From contig CANRLN010000006.1 in assembly GCA_947631445.1 (NCBI GenBank), positions 30,216 to 64,795 on the forward strand: 34,580 bases of DNA, given 5' to 3'. Shown here in pieces: positions 14,040-22,536 of this stretch. Below the pieces are notes generated by a model that made no database searches, was not told the DNA's origin, and saw only the letters and a program-made list of their open reading frames with translations. The first letter of the stretch is position 1. Each line of letters begins with the position of its first letter. The position numbers and the translations under genes are program-made. Source of the stretch: an uncultured Clostridia bacterium. GTDB taxonomy: Bacteria; Bacillota; Clostridia; Oscillospirales; Ruminococcaceae.

Positions 14040-15860
14040 CTATTCAACCGTTACAGATTTTGCAAGATTTCTTGGGGTGTCAACATCGTTTCCCCTTATT
14101 ACAGAGGTATAGTAAGCAATAAGCTGAAGCGGAATTGCTGTAAGAATAGGCTTGAAAAGGTCGCTTTCACCCTTGACATAAATAATATAGTCTGCCACAT
14201 TGGGGGAAACAACTGCGTCCTCGTTGGTGATAAGTATAACCTTTGCCCCACGGCTTTTAACCTCAACCACATTGCTTATTGTCTTTGCAAACAAATCTTT
14301 TTGAGTTGCCACTGCAATAACCGGCATTTCTTCGGTAACAAGCGAAATTGTGCCGTGCTTAAGTTCGCCTGCCGCATAGGATTCACTGTGTATGTAGGAA
14401 ATTTCCTTAAGTTTAAGCGAGCCTTCCATCGAAAGAGCATAGTCAAGACCTCTGCCAATATAGAGCAGGTCGGTGCAATTTTGAAGGGTAGATGCTACAA
14501 ACTGACATTTATCCTTGGTTTCAAGCATTTCTTTAATAATATCTGGCACTTGCTGAAGCTTATGTATATATTCTCTACATTGATTTTCGGTTATTTTGTT
14601 TTTAACAAGTGCAAGTTCAAAAGTAAGTATATAAAATACTGCAAGCTGAACCGTATAAGCTTTTGTAGAGGCAACCGAAATTTCAAGCCCTGCACGGGTG
14701 TATATAACCATATCCGCCTCTCTTGCAATGGACGAACCCACCACATTTACAATAGCAAGTGTATCCGCTCCCTTTTCCTTTGCAAGATGCATTGCCGCTT
14801 TGGTATCGGCAGTTTCGCCCGACTGAGAAACCAAAATAACAAGGTCATTTTCGCCAATTATAGGGTCACGATATTTAAATTCCGATGCAACGTCCACCGT
14901 AACGCTTACCCTTGCAAGCTTTTCAATAAGATATTTACCAACAAGTCCAGCGTGCATAGCCGTTCCACAGGCAACAACAAAAATATTGTTGTAGTTGCCA
15001 AGCTTTTCTTTGGTAAGTCCGCTTTCCGAAAGGTCGGGAAGTCCGTCATTGATAAGACTGCCTATTGTATCATTTATTGCTTTTGGCTGTTCGTGAATTT
15101 CCTTAAGCATAAAATGCTCATATCCGCCTTTTTCTGCAACATTTATATCAAAATCTGCCGTGTGTAACTGCTTTTCAATCGCAAAACCATAAGGGTCATA
15201 AAATTCTGCTTTTCCGTCCTTAAGGACAACCAGTTCGTCCTCCTCAACAAGATAATAGTTTTTTGTATGTTCAAGAAAAGCAGGAATATCTGATGCAATA
15301 AAAAGTTCTTGCTTCCCCACACCAACAACCATCGGGCTATCCTTTCTTACAGCATAAATAGTATCTGGGAAATCCTTGAAGATAATTCCAAGAGCGTACG
15401 AACCCTCAATTTTGGAAATAACCTTTCTTATTGTTTCGGTTGGGTCGCCATTATAATAATAATCCAGCAATTTAGCAACCGTTTCTGTATCCGTTTGGCT
15501 TTCAAAAACATAACCTTTTTTCTCAAGAAATTTTTTAATCTTCTGATAATTTTCAATAATACCATTGTGAACAATAGTAATTCTTGCGTTGCCGTGGGGG
15601 TGAGAATTGACATCGCTGGGTTCGCCGTGGGTTGCCCACCTTGTGTGACCTATTCCACAGTGGCTTTCAAGGTCGTTACGCTGACCGACAAGCTCAACAA
15701 GGTTTTCAAGCTTGCCCATAGATTTTACCGTTTTAATTTCCTTATTATTTACAACAGCAATGCCTGCCGAGTCATATCCTCTGTATTTAAGCTTTTCAAG
15801 ACCGCCAAGCAACACTTCAGTACAGTCCTTTTTGCCTATATATCCGACAATACCGCACAT
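14040..15860 (-). CDS. glmS: Glutamine-fructose-6-phosphate aminotransferase (isomerizing)
   Basis: A 606-residue enzyme making glucosamine-6-phosphate, the first step toward UDP-GlcNAc and peptidoglycan. The glutaminase domain starts with MCGIVGYIG; Cys2 of the reading frame becomes the N-terminal nucleophile. It is followed by GHTRWATHGEPSDVNSHPH and HNGIIENY. Two SIS domains follow: VACGTAMHAG, SQSGETADT and EISVASTKAYT in the first, YIGRGLDYALSMEGSLKLKE and SYAAGELKHGTISLV in the second. It ends in PRNLAKSVTVE. AAGGAGAG selects ATG 15860 rather than 15899. No glmS ribozyme is seen in the leader. Confidence 0.97.
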   Translation of the reverse strand: MCGIVGYIGKKDCTEVLLGGLEKLKYRGYDSAGIAVVNNKEIKTVKSMGKLENLVELVGQRNDLESHCGIGHTRWATHGEPSDVNSHPHGNARITIVHNGIIENYQKIKKFLEKKGYVFESQTDTETVAKLLDYYYNGDPTETIRKVISKIEGSYALGIIFKDFPDTIYAVRKDSPMVVGVGKQELFIASDIPAFLEHTKNYYLVEEDELVVLKDGKAEFYDPYGFAIEKQLHTADFDINVAEKGGYEHFMLKEIHEQPKAINDTIGSLINDGLPDLSESGLTKEKLGNYNNIFVVACGTAMHAGLVGKYLIEKLARVSVTVDVASEFKYRDPIIGENDLVILVSQSGETADTKAAMHLAKEKGADTLAIVNVVGSSIAREADMVIYTRAGLEISVASTKAYTVQLAVFYILTFELALVKNKITENQCREYIHKLQQVPDIIKEMLETKDKCQFVASTLQNCTDLLYIGRGLDYALSMEGSLKLKEISYIHSESYAAGELKHGTISLVTEEMPVIAVATQKDLFAKTISNVVEVKSRGAKVILITNEDAVVSPNVADYIIYVKGESDLFKPILTAIPLQLIAYYTSVIRGNDVDTPRNLAKSVTVE

Positions 15861-15971
15861 AATTAATCTCTCCTTAACAAAAAAATGTGTTGAAAACAAA
15901 AATATTTAAAAAACTACTAATATATCAAAAAATGCTATAATTTACTTACAATATTTTCAACACTTATTTAT

Positions 15972-16000
15972 ATAATAACATAATTTTATTAAAAAATCAA
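15972..16000 (-). promoter_or_regulatory. Possible promoter of glmS
   Basis: TTGATT (15995-16000) and TATTAT (15972-15977) on the - strand with a 17-bp spacer ending in TGT. The leader would be about 105 nt. The rest of the 15861-16197 gap holds only a hairpin and repeat copy at 16076-16153. Confidence 0.5.
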
Positions 16001-16075
16001 GTATTTTATGAAAATCATTTTTCTTTTTGTTTTTTCTGCTTTAAACTCAAAAATACAAGCGTAATATTTTATAGG

Positions 16076-16153
16076 ACTGGTCAATTTGCATTGTTAAAAA
16101 TAAATTTGCTTAAAAAAATTTCATGTGTTTCCCCACCTGTGGCGAGGAAACAC
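16076..16153 (+). repeat. Intergenic repeat element, copy 1
   Basis: It starts with ACTGGTCAATTTGC, continues through an A/T-rich stretch with TTAAAAAAA, and ends in the hairpin GTGTTTCC...GGAAACAC (16125-16153). The reverse complement of 17586-17664 has the same order and spacing. The hairpin can also terminate the Ger(x)C gene on the - strand. Confidence 0.75.
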
Positions 16154-16197
16154 CACAAAAAACTATAAACAACGCCTTTAGACACTCCACAAAAAAT

Positions 16198-17358
16198 TTA
16201 GATATAATGTGGTTGTATTTCCAGTTCAAAATCAAGTTCGGAAAGTTTTGTATTGTCCTTTATAATTTCAGAAAATTCACCAAATTCAGCCTTTCTTATT
16301 ATCATAAGCAGTTCAAGGGCGTCGGTTTGTTCGTTTTTTACAAGCGAAAATATCTCTCCTGCCATGCTACCTATTTCGTCACAAAGCATCTTGTTGACCT
16401 CTGCCGACGAAACATCGTTTATCTCTCCAACATTGCTGATTTCAAAACTAAGCTTAAATTTAGCCTTTTTGCCCTCATATTTGCATTTAGACTCAATATT
16501 ATTTATATAAACACAGGATTGAAGCGGTTTATCTCCTATAATAATTTCACTGTAATGTTTGCTTCCTTTTAAAATATTTATCGCTTGACACTGCTTTGGA
16601 GTAAGTTCGATTCGGTTACCATTTTTGTTAATGCACACAGCACTTTTATCCTCGCATACCCTTATACTATCCGGTTTCGTCTTTTCTTTTGAAGCCTTGC
16701 CGTTTTCTTGATTTTCCTCACTTGAAGCATCTGCATTTTCGGTGGTAAGCGACCTTACCAACGGAATTATAACTGCTCCGCTGCTCCTCTCCTGTAAAAT
16801 AGTTGTAAGTTCAGAGCATACGGTAGCCCCTGTCTTTTTGGTCTGTTCAATAATTTCATCAAAATTTTCTGCCGAAGTCACTCCAGAAGTAAGTTCAACC
16901 GACAGAATTTCCTTTGCCGTCTGTTTGGTAAACACAACATGGGCAGAAAGGGGTATATCCTTGTCGCTTGAAAATGTGTCAAGAATTTCATAAATATCCT
17001 TGGTGGAAAGAGAATTTCCAAGAGCAATAATAATAGTCTGCCCTGTAAATATACTTCTTCCTGTATACCCCTCAATTTTACGTTTGGCAGCGGTGTAGGA
17101 ATTGGCAGTTGCTGTATAGCTTTTGGAATTGGCAGATGTAGTATCCACCTGTGTTTCACTTCCCGAACCCATTCCCTGAAAAACCTGCAATGTAATACTG
17201 AGTTTGTTATCCTTTGTTTTATCCACCCCAATTGCCTGAACATAAGAAACCGAATCAAGGCTGGAAATTCTGTCCTCATTTGTTACTCCCAAAAACAATA
17301 GTATAAGAAAAATTGCCGCTATTCCTATTGATTTTATCCTACTTTTAAATAATCCCAA
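16198..17358 (-). CDS. Ger(x)C family spore germination protein, orphan and without lipobox
   Basis: A 386-residue relative of the GerC (C) subunit of nutrient germinant receptors in the spore inner membrane. The N-terminal helix (IGIAAIFLILLFLG) is followed by VTNEDRISSLDSVSYVQAIGVDK, which aligns with the usual GCWDxxEIxxLxxVxxIGID. The rest has the GRSIFTGQTIIIALG block. The lipid-anchored Cys is missing, so the protein would stay attached by its helix. GGAG lies 8 bp before TTG 17358; GTG 17365-17367 is in frame but directly abuts GGA. No gerA/gerB genes are nearby. Length is close to the family norm. Confidence 0.88.
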   Translation of the reverse strand: MGLFKSRIKSIGIAAIFLILLFLGVTNEDRISSLDSVSYVQAIGVDKTKDNKLSITLQVFQGMGSGSETQVDTTSANSKSYTATANSYTAAKRKIEGYTGRSIFTGQTIIIALGNSLSTKDIYEILDTFSSDKDIPLSAHVVFTKQTAKEILSVELTSGVTSAENFDEIIEQTKKTGATVCSELTTILQERSSGAVIIPLVRSLTTENADASSEENQENGKASKEKTKPDSIRVCEDKSAVCINKNGNRIELTPKQCQAINILKGSKHYSEIIIGDKPLQSCVYINNIESKCKYEGKKAKFKLSFEISNVGEINDVSSAEVNKMLCDEIGSMAGEIFSLVKNEQTDALELLMIIRKAEFGEFSEIIKDNTKLSELDFELEIQPHYI

Positions 17359-17380
17359 AATACTCACTCCATTTTAAAAA

Positions 17381-17498
17381 TTTATAGCAATACATTGAAC
17401 AAGAATTATTATCGGTTGTTTACACTCCATAGGCGGGGAAACAATAAAATTGCTTTATATAGTACTGTTATCTTAACTACACTTTGAATTGCTATAAA
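17381..17498. mobile_element. Candidate MITE-like element with 11-bp terminal inverted repeats
   Basis: TTTATAGCAAT (17381-17391) and ATTGCTATAAA (17488-17498) are perfect inverted repeats enclosing a 118-bp unit. Inside is a CCATAGGCGGGGAAACAA half-hairpin (17427-17444) with a mutated left arm. Each end reads outward as TGCTATAAA, an extended -10 box; the left one is placed to drive the Ger(x)C gene. No transposase is present. Confidence 0.5.
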
Positions 17499-17523
17499 AA
17501 TATAATATTAGCAATATTATATT
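17499..17523. repeat. Perfect 11-bp inverted repeat
   Basis: AATATAATATT - AGC - AATATTATATT directly follows the element at 17381-17498. It is A/T only, so the stem is weak in RNA; it may be a protein site or chance. Confidence 0.4.
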
Positions 17524-17585
17524 CAAAAATGGTGAATTTATGCACAAAAAACCAAGAGGTGGAGCTTTTTGCTTTAATAAAAATT

Positions 17586-17664
17586 GTTTCCCCGCCATAG
17601 GCGGAGAAACACACAAGTTTTTTTAAAGTAATTTTATAAATATATATAACGCAAATTGACCAGT
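17586..17664 (-). repeat. Intergenic repeat element, copy 2 (inverted relative to copy 1)
   Basis: The hairpin GTTTCCCCGCC - ATA - GGCGGAGAAAC (17586-17610), an A/T-rich spacer with TTTTTTTAAAG, and GCAAATTGACCAGT (17651-17664) form the mirror arrangement of 16076-16153. Degenerate relatives of the GCAAATTGACCA part occur at 25870-25885, 26772-26788 and 27930-27946, all in the same orientation as this copy. Confidence 0.75.
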
Positions 17665-17675
17665 TCCATTTTATA

Positions 17676-18560
17676 TTACTTGTTTGAAAGTTTGGACATA
17701 AGACCTTTTTTCTTAGGAGCATGATTAATCTTTTCAAGAGGGTCGCCGAACATTTCTCTTTCGTTTATCGTTTTTTTGGTTATTCTTGCTCCTGTAATGC
17801 TGTTAAGTTCTTTCATAAGCAGTTTCTGCTCCAAAATTCCGACAGCGTCATCGCAGGTTTCGGCGTCACCGTCAGTCATAAACTTAAGAATATCATCGGC
17901 ACGTTCAATATGTTCAATAGGAATATAAAAATCCTTACGCTCTTGCAAAGCCTTATAATAATTGTTTTTTTGAGAAATAAGCAGACGCTCTCGTTCGCTT
18001 AATGCTTCCATTTGTTCTTTAATTCCATCATTTACTTCACGCTGGTGACGTTTGGCATCGTCAAGATTTCCTTTTTCGGCACGGCTTACCAGCAAATATG
18101 CCACAAACAAGGAAACAGCACCAGCTACTGCTCCAACAATAAAACCAATAACAACCGAAGCAGAAACAGCGAATATTATCATTGTAAAAAGCAAAAATGC
18201 AACAATGGCAACAATAATAAAATTCTTTTTGTGGCTCATTATTTTGGAATTTAGGTCAAATTCCTGCTCAACCCATGTATCATCATGAATATATTTTTTC
18301 AGATATTCACGGTTCTGCTGATTGATTTCAATTGCTTCGTCAAATTCAAAATATCTATGGCAATAGTCAACCGAATGTTTCATTTTTTCTATTTCGGTCG
18401 GCTCTTCCTTTTCAGATTTTTCAACCTTTTCTTCCAATTTTTTTTCAGCTTTTTCGGTTTTGGTTTCTGAATTTTCAGCCTTGGTTTCTGAAACTTCAGG
18501 TTTAGCTTGTTCAGTTTTTTCGGTAATTTCCGTTTTATCAAGTTTGGTTTTTTCCGCCAA
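17676..18560 (-). CDS. Membrane protein with Lys/Glu/Thr-rich N-terminal repeat region, unknown function
   Basis: A 294-residue protein. Residues 1-55 are low-complexity Lys/Glu/Thr repeats (KTEITEKTEQ, ETKAENSETKTEKAEKK), probably disordered. A soluble helical part follows, then two hydrophobic helices near 112-160 (FIIVAIVAFLLFTMIIFAV and the Gly/Ala-rich VIGFIVGAVAGAVSLFVAY), then a C-terminal helical domain ending in a basic tail (PKKKGLMSKLSNK). No catalytic motif is seen. TTG 18560 is preceded by GGAGGG at about the right distance. It has its own promoter at 18593-18621. Confidence 0.75.
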   Translation of the reverse strand: MAEKTKLDKTEITEKTEQAKPEVSETKAENSETKTEKAEKKLEEKVEKSEKEEPTEIEKMKHSVDYCHRYFEFDEAIEINQQNREYLKKYIHDDTWVEQEFDLNSKIMSHKKNFIIVAIVAFLLFTMIIFAVSASVVIGFIVGAVAGAVSLFVAYLLVSRAEKGNLDDAKRHQREVNDGIKEQMEALSERERLLISQKNNYYKALQERKDFYIPIEHIERADDILKFMTDGDAETCDDAVGILEQKLLMKELNSITGARITKKTINEREMFGDPLEKINHAPKKKGLMSKLSNK

Positions 18561-18592
18561 AATTATCCCTCCATATCATTATATATAAAATA

Positions 18593-18621
18593 ATTATACT
18601 CTATTTTGCAAAGATTGTCAA
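18593..18621 (-). promoter_or_regulatory. Promoter of the Lys/Glu-rich membrane protein gene
   Basis: TTGACA (18616-18621) and TATAAT (18593-18598) on the - strand with 17-bp spacing. Confidence 0.88.
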
Positions 18622-18677
18622 GATATTTTTATAGCTTTTTAATAATTTAATGATTTGTTCACAAAACATTAATGATA

Positions 18678-18971
18678 TTATTGAAAATATCTGTTATGAA
18701 CCGCAATCCCTATGCTTACTATCATTCCCACCAAAAAAGCAGTAATAAAGCAATATATTTTTTTGGAAATCAGCCCAAAAGCAAAAATAATTCCAAGCCC
18801 TGCAATAACACAGAAAATACCACCGAACTGCCATAATATTTTTTTATTCTGTAAACAAAGAAATGGAAAAACAGAAACAATTCTTTCGGTTACTGCCCAT
18901 TTTCGGTCAAGCAAACGATAAAAAACTTCCACCGACAGCATAACAGCACAGTAAATTACAAGACATTCCAT
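18678..18971 (-). CDS. Small membrane protein of unknown function
   Basis: A 97-residue protein with three hydrophobic stretches (about 3-18, 46-67 and 70-90), not recognised. AGAGGTGG precedes ATG 18971. It follows serA by 27 bp on the same strand without a hairpin between, so it probably belongs to the serC-serA transcript. Confidence 0.6.
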   Translation of the reverse strand: MECLVIYCAVMLSVEVFYRLLDRKWAVTERIVSVFPFLCLQNKKILWQFGGIFCVIAGLGIIFAFGLISKKIYCFITAFLVGMIVSIGIAVHNRYFQ

Positions 18972-18998
18972 TTTTCCACCTCTTGTATAAAATTTAAT

Positions 18999-20144
18999 TT
19001 AGATAATTCTTACCTTAACAACACCGTCAACAGCCTCAATAGCCGACTTTCCTACACTTCCCTTAACATCAAGCATTGTGTAAGCCCAATCGCCCTTTGA
19101 CTTGTTTACAAGGTTTTCAATGTTTGCTCCCGAAACAGCCGCAGTAATCTGAGAAAGAATAGCAGGGGTGTTTTTGTGGAGAACGCAAACAAGATTGTCG
19201 CCTGTCTTTGCAAGTTCAGCATTAGGGAAGTTTACAGAATTTTTAATTGTTCCCTTTTCGATATAGTCGATAAGCTCATTTGCTGCCATAACAGCACAGT
19301 TATCTTCCGATTCGGGAGTAGATGCTCCAAGGTGAGGAAGAACAATAATATTCTCCTGTCCAAGAACAATATCATCAGCAAAATCTGTTACATACTTTGC
19401 AACCTTACCGCTTGCGATAGCGTTAACAACCGCCTGCGAATTGATAAGCTCACCACGAGCAAGATTAATAAGACGAACGCCGTCTTTCATCATGGCAATC
19501 TGCTCTGCATCAATAGTGTTTTTAGTTTCTGGTGTGTAAGGCACATGAATGGTGATATAGTCACTATTTTTATAAATATACTCAACATCTGCAACAACTT
19601 TAACAGCGGGGTCAAGAAGAAGTGCAGTGTTTACCGAAAGGTATGGGTCATAGCCAACAACCTTCATTCCAAGGGAAACAGCTGCATTTGCAATCTTGCC
19701 ACCAATCGCACCAAGACCAATAATACCAAGAGTTTTACCAAGAATTTCAGGGCCAGCAAATTTAGCCTTTCCACCCTCAACCGTCTTTGGAGCATCAGGA
19801 GTACCCTTAAGAGATGCAGCCCAAGCGGCAGCCTCTGTAATCTTTCTGGACGAAAGAAGCAACGCACAAATTGCAAGTTCTTTAACAGCATTGGAATTAG
19901 CACCAGGAGTGTTGAAAACAACAATTCCCTGCTCTGCACACTTTTCAACTGGAATATTATTTACTCCTGCACCTGCTCTTGCAATTGCAAGCAGGTTGTC
20001 GGAAAATTCCATGTCGTGCATTTTTGCCGAACGAACCATAATAGCATCAGAATTTTCTATGCTATCGCCAACAGCATACTTTTCTCTATCAAAAATATCA
20101 GTACCACAAGTGGCAATTTTATTAAGTGTCAAAATGTTATACAT
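18999..20144 (-). CDS. serA: D-3-phosphoglycerate dehydrogenase
   Basis: A 381-residue enzyme oxidising 3-phosphoglycerate, the first committed step of serine synthesis. The NAD-binding region has GKTLGIIGLGAIGGKIAN, and the catalytic set is visible as NLARGELI (Arg), DFAD (Asp/Glu region) and PHLGASTPESE (His). The last 70 residues form a short ACT-type regulatory domain (VLHKNTPAILSQI), so feedback by serine is possible. Two adjacent ATGs (20147, 20144) follow AGTAGG; 20144 has the better spacing and gives the family start MYNILTLNKI. Upstream serC is 88 bp away with an intercistronic hairpin. Confidence 0.95.
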   Translation of the reverse strand: MYNILTLNKIATCGTDIFDREKYAVGDSIENSDAIMVRSAKMHDMEFSDNLLAIARAGAGVNNIPVEKCAEQGIVVFNTPGANSNAVKELAICALLLSSRKITEAAAWAASLKGTPDAPKTVEGGKAKFAGPEILGKTLGIIGLGAIGGKIANAAVSLGMKVVGYDPYLSVNTALLLDPAVKVVADVEYIYKNSDYITIHVPYTPETKNTIDAEQIAMMKDGVRLINLARGELINSQAVVNAIASGKVAKYVTDFADDIVLGQENIIVLPHLGASTPESEDNCAVMAANELIDYIEKGTIKNSVNFPNAELAKTGDNLVCVLHKNTPAILSQITAAVSGANIENLVNKSKGDWAYTMLDVKGSVGKSAIEAVDGVVKVRII

Positions 20145-20173
20145 CATCAAACCTACTTTCATATATGTTTTTC

Positions 20174-20197
20174 GGCAGTCGAATTGCTCCGACCGCC
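20174..20197 (-). promoter_or_regulatory. Intercistronic hairpin between serC and serA
   Basis: On the - strand, GGC-G-GTCG - 8-nt loop - CGAC-T-GCC forms a stem with one internal mismatch and no U-run after it. It may act in mRNA processing or stability rather than termination. Confidence 0.45.
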
Positions 20198-20232
20198 AAA
20201 ATATTAAAATTTACCGAGAAATTATAAAAATA

Positions 20233-21315
20233 TTAAGCGTTTTCAGCCTCAAACTTTTTCATAAACTCAACAAGCTTTTCAACACCCTCAATAGGCATAG
20301 CATTATAAATAGATGCTCTCATACCGCCAACAGTTCTGTGACCCTTAAGGTTTTCAAAACCTGCTGCCTTTGCCTCTGCAACAAATTTCTTGTCAAGTTC
20401 AGCATCACCAGTTATAAAAGGAACATTCATAAGTGAACGGTCTTTTGGTTCAACTGTGCCTTTAAAGAGTTTGCTCTGGTCAAGGAAATCATAAAGAATT
20501 TTAGCTTTCTTTTCGTTGTGAGCCTTCATAGCCTCAAGACCGCCCATCTTCTTAATCCACTTGAACACCTTACCGCAGATATAAATACCATAGCAAGGAG
20601 GTGTGTTGTAAAGAGAATCAGCGTCAGCCTGAGTTTTCCATTTGAGCATTGTGGGAGTTCCCTCAAGAACATCATCGGAAATTAAATCTTCACGAACAAT
20701 AGCAATAACAACGCCGGCAGGTCCAACATTCTTTTGAACACCGCCATAAATTACGCCATATTTTGTAACATCAACCGGTTCAGAAAGGAAACAGCTGGAT
20801 ACGTCAGCAACCAAAATTTTGCCCTTTGTGTTTGGAAGTGTTTTATATTTAGTTCCATAAATAGTGTTGTTTTCGCAAATATAAACATAGTCCAAATCAT
20901 CAGGAATATCCAAATCGGAACAATCTGGGATATAAGAAAAAGTTTTGTCAGCACTGGAAGCAAGTTCCACAGCCTCACCATAAATTTTAGCCTCTTGATA
21001 AGCTTTCTTAGCCCACTGACCTGTTACAATATAGCCTGCCTTTTTGTTCTTCATCAAGTTCATTGGAACAGCGGCAAACTGCTGAGAAGCACCGCCCTGC
21101 AAGAACAATACTTTATAATTATCTGGAATATTCATAAGTTCACGAATATCCTTTTCAGCCTCTTTGATAATATCATCAAAAGCCTTGGAACGGTGGCTCA
21201 TTTCCATAACCGACATACCTGTTCCCTTATAATCAAGCATTTCCTCTGCTGCCTCTTTAAGTACTTCTTCAGGAAGTACAGCAGGACCTGCACTAAAATT
21301 ATAAACTCTACCCAT
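20233..21315 (-). CDS. serC: Phosphoserine aminotransferase
   Basis: A 360-residue PLP enzyme converting 3-phosphohydroxypyruvate and glutamate to phosphoserine and 2-oxoglutarate. It begins with MGRVYNFSAGPAVLP, has FLQGGASQQF for phosphate binding, and the Schiff-base lysine in GGVQKNVGPAGV near residue 197. It ends with GHRTVGGMRASIYNAMP. GGAGG precedes ATG 21315. It is the first gene of the serC-serA operon; no phosphoserine phosphatase of the SerB type is in the window. A small CCCTG/CAGGG hairpin lies in the leader at 21353-21369. Confidence 0.96.
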   Translation of the reverse strand: MGRVYNFSAGPAVLPEEVLKEAAEEMLDYKGTGMSVMEMSHRSKAFDDIIKEAEKDIRELMNIPDNYKVLFLQGGASQQFAAVPMNLMKNKKAGYIVTGQWAKKAYQEAKIYGEAVELASSADKTFSYIPDCSDLDIPDDLDYVYICENNTIYGTKYKTLPNTKGKILVADVSSCFLSEPVDVTKYGVIYGGVQKNVGPAGVVIAIVREDLISDDVLEGTPTMLKWKTQADADSLYNTPPCYGIYICGKVFKWIKKMGGLEAMKAHNEKKAKILYDFLDQSKLFKGTVEPKDRSLMNVPFITGDAELDKKFVAEAKAAGFENLKGHRTVGGMRASIYNAMPIEGVEKLVEFMKKFEAENA

Positions 21316-21401
21316 TTTAGAAAAACCTCCGAATATTATATATTATTTTATTTCCCTGAAAATACAGGGATATTATCAACCAATTAAAGTTGCCTATAAC
21401 T

Positions 21402-21430
21402 ATTATATAACTTTTTTTGTATAATGTCAA
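21402..21430 (-). promoter_or_regulatory. Promoter of serC-serA
   Basis: TTGACA (21425-21430) and TATAAT (21402-21407) on the - strand, 17-bp spacing. The leader is about 80 nt; no T-box is visible. The rest of the 21316-21747 gap holds only the BceR-like site and the bceA promoter. Confidence 0.88.
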
Positions 21431-21626
21431 GTATTTTTAAAAAATTTTCAAAATTTTTATCATTTAACATACATTTTTGATACTGAAATAATAGTCTTTT
21501 AACAACCGAAAATTCAGTATTTTGAAAAACAGATGCAAACCTAAATTATGTTTTAAATAACAATTATAATTATTATAGTATATTTGCTATGCCGAATATA
21601 TATTATACTCCGTGTTACAATCAATG

Positions 21627-21640
21627 TTACAAAAATGTCA
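21627..21640 (+). promoter_or_regulatory. BceR-like operator
   Basis: TTACA - AAAA - TGTCA fits the TnACA-N4-TGTAA pattern reported for BceR-type response regulators, with one deviation. It ends 31 bp before the -35 box of the transporter operon, the usual position for activation. A second TTACA...TGTTA pair (21616-21630) overlaps it. Confidence 0.6.
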
Positions 21641-21671
21641 CATCAAATCCCCCAAATGTAAGACAAATGAA

Positions 21672-21700
21672 TTGCCATAGCGAAATTTTTATGATATAAT
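21672..21700 (+). promoter_or_regulatory. Promoter of the BceAB-type transporter operon
   Basis: TTGCCA (21672-21677), a 17-bp spacer ending in TGA, and TATAAT (21695-21700), followed by AGGAGG before ATG 21748. Confidence 0.8.
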
Positions 21701-21747
21701 AATAGCATAAACTAAAACAGCAATATTATTTAGGAGGATTTTTTATT

Positions 21748-22536
21748 ATGTCAATTCTTGAAGTAAACAAGGTAAGCCGTGTGTATACCTCACGACTTGG
21801 AACAAACAAGGTAACTGCTCTTTCGGACGTAACTTTTACGGTGGAAAAGGGAGAATATGTAGCAATTATGGGTGAATCTGGCTCGGGTAAAACAACCCTG
21901 CTCAACATTCTTGCCTCTCTTGATAAGCCAACCGGCGGTGAGGTTATTCTTGACGGAATAAACATGAAAACAGTAAAGGACGCACAGCTTTCCGCCTTTC
22001 GCCGTGACAATCTTGGTTTTGTATTTCAGGATTTCAACCTGCTGGATACTTTTAACCTGCAGGATAATATTTTTCTTCCGCTTGTACTTTCGGGAGGCAA
22101 AGCCAAACACGGGAAAAATTATGTGGCATCTATGAGTGCAAAACTTGAACCAATCGCCCGTATGCTTGGAATAGATAAAATTTTGTATAAATACCCCTAT
22201 GAGGTTTCGGGCGGTCAAAAACAAAGAGCCGCCGTTGCAAGAGCCTTAATAACCAATCCCAAACTTATCCTTGCAGACGAACCAACCGGAGCATTGGATT
22301 CCAAAGCAACCGACAGTTTGCTTGAAATGTTCAATCAGGTAAATCATCAAGGGCAAACAATTATAATGGTTACCCACTCGGTCAAGGCGGCAAGCCACGC
22401 AAGCAGGGTATTGTTTATCAAGGACGGTGTTGTTTTTCATCAGGTTTACAGAGGGCAGGAAAACAACCGTGAATATTATCAGAAAATCGCAGACGCACTC
22501 ACAATGATAACCGCAGGAGGTGGCGAAGTTGAATAG
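21748..22536 (+). CDS. BceA-type ABC transporter ATP-binding protein
   Basis: A 262-residue ATPase of the MacB/BceA group. Motifs in order: GESGSGKTT (Walker A), FVFQDFNLLD (Q-loop), VSGGQKQRAAVARAL (signature), LILADEPTGALD (Walker B) and MVTHSVKAAS (H-loop). The C-terminal extension ending in MITAGGGEVE is typical for partners of BceB permeases. These systems confer resistance to peptide antibiotics that target lipid II cycle intermediates and also signal to a BceS kinase. The permease gene overlaps its end. Confidence 0.93.
   Translation: MSILEVNKVSRVYTSRLGTNKVTALSDVTFTVEKGEYVAIMGESGSGKTTLLNILASLDKPTGGEVILDGINMKTVKDAQLSAFRRDNLGFVFQDFNLLDTFNLQDNIFLPLVLSGGKAKHGKNYVASMSAKLEPIARMLGIDKILYKYPYEVSGGQKQRAAVARALITNPKLILADEPTGALDSKATDSLLEMFNQVNHQGQTIIMVTHSVKAASHASRVLFIKDGVVFHQVYRGQENNREYYQKIADALTMITAGGGEVE

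Noticed and set aside
14301-15167. Long open frame on the + strand inside glmS
   Set aside because: It is antisense to a clearly conserved enzyme, has biased composition and no ribosome site. The same holds for the + strand frames inside recD2 and serA.
15861-16070. Possible glmS ribozyme upstream of glmS
   Set aside because: The leader is almost entirely A/T and lacks the GC-rich conserved core of the ribozyme, so no ribozyme is called.
17529-17628. Small Cys-containing open frames across the hairpin (MHKKPRGG...)
   Set aside because: The frame runs through the repeat hairpin, and similar short peptides arise wherever the hairpin occurs; no ribosome site supports translation.
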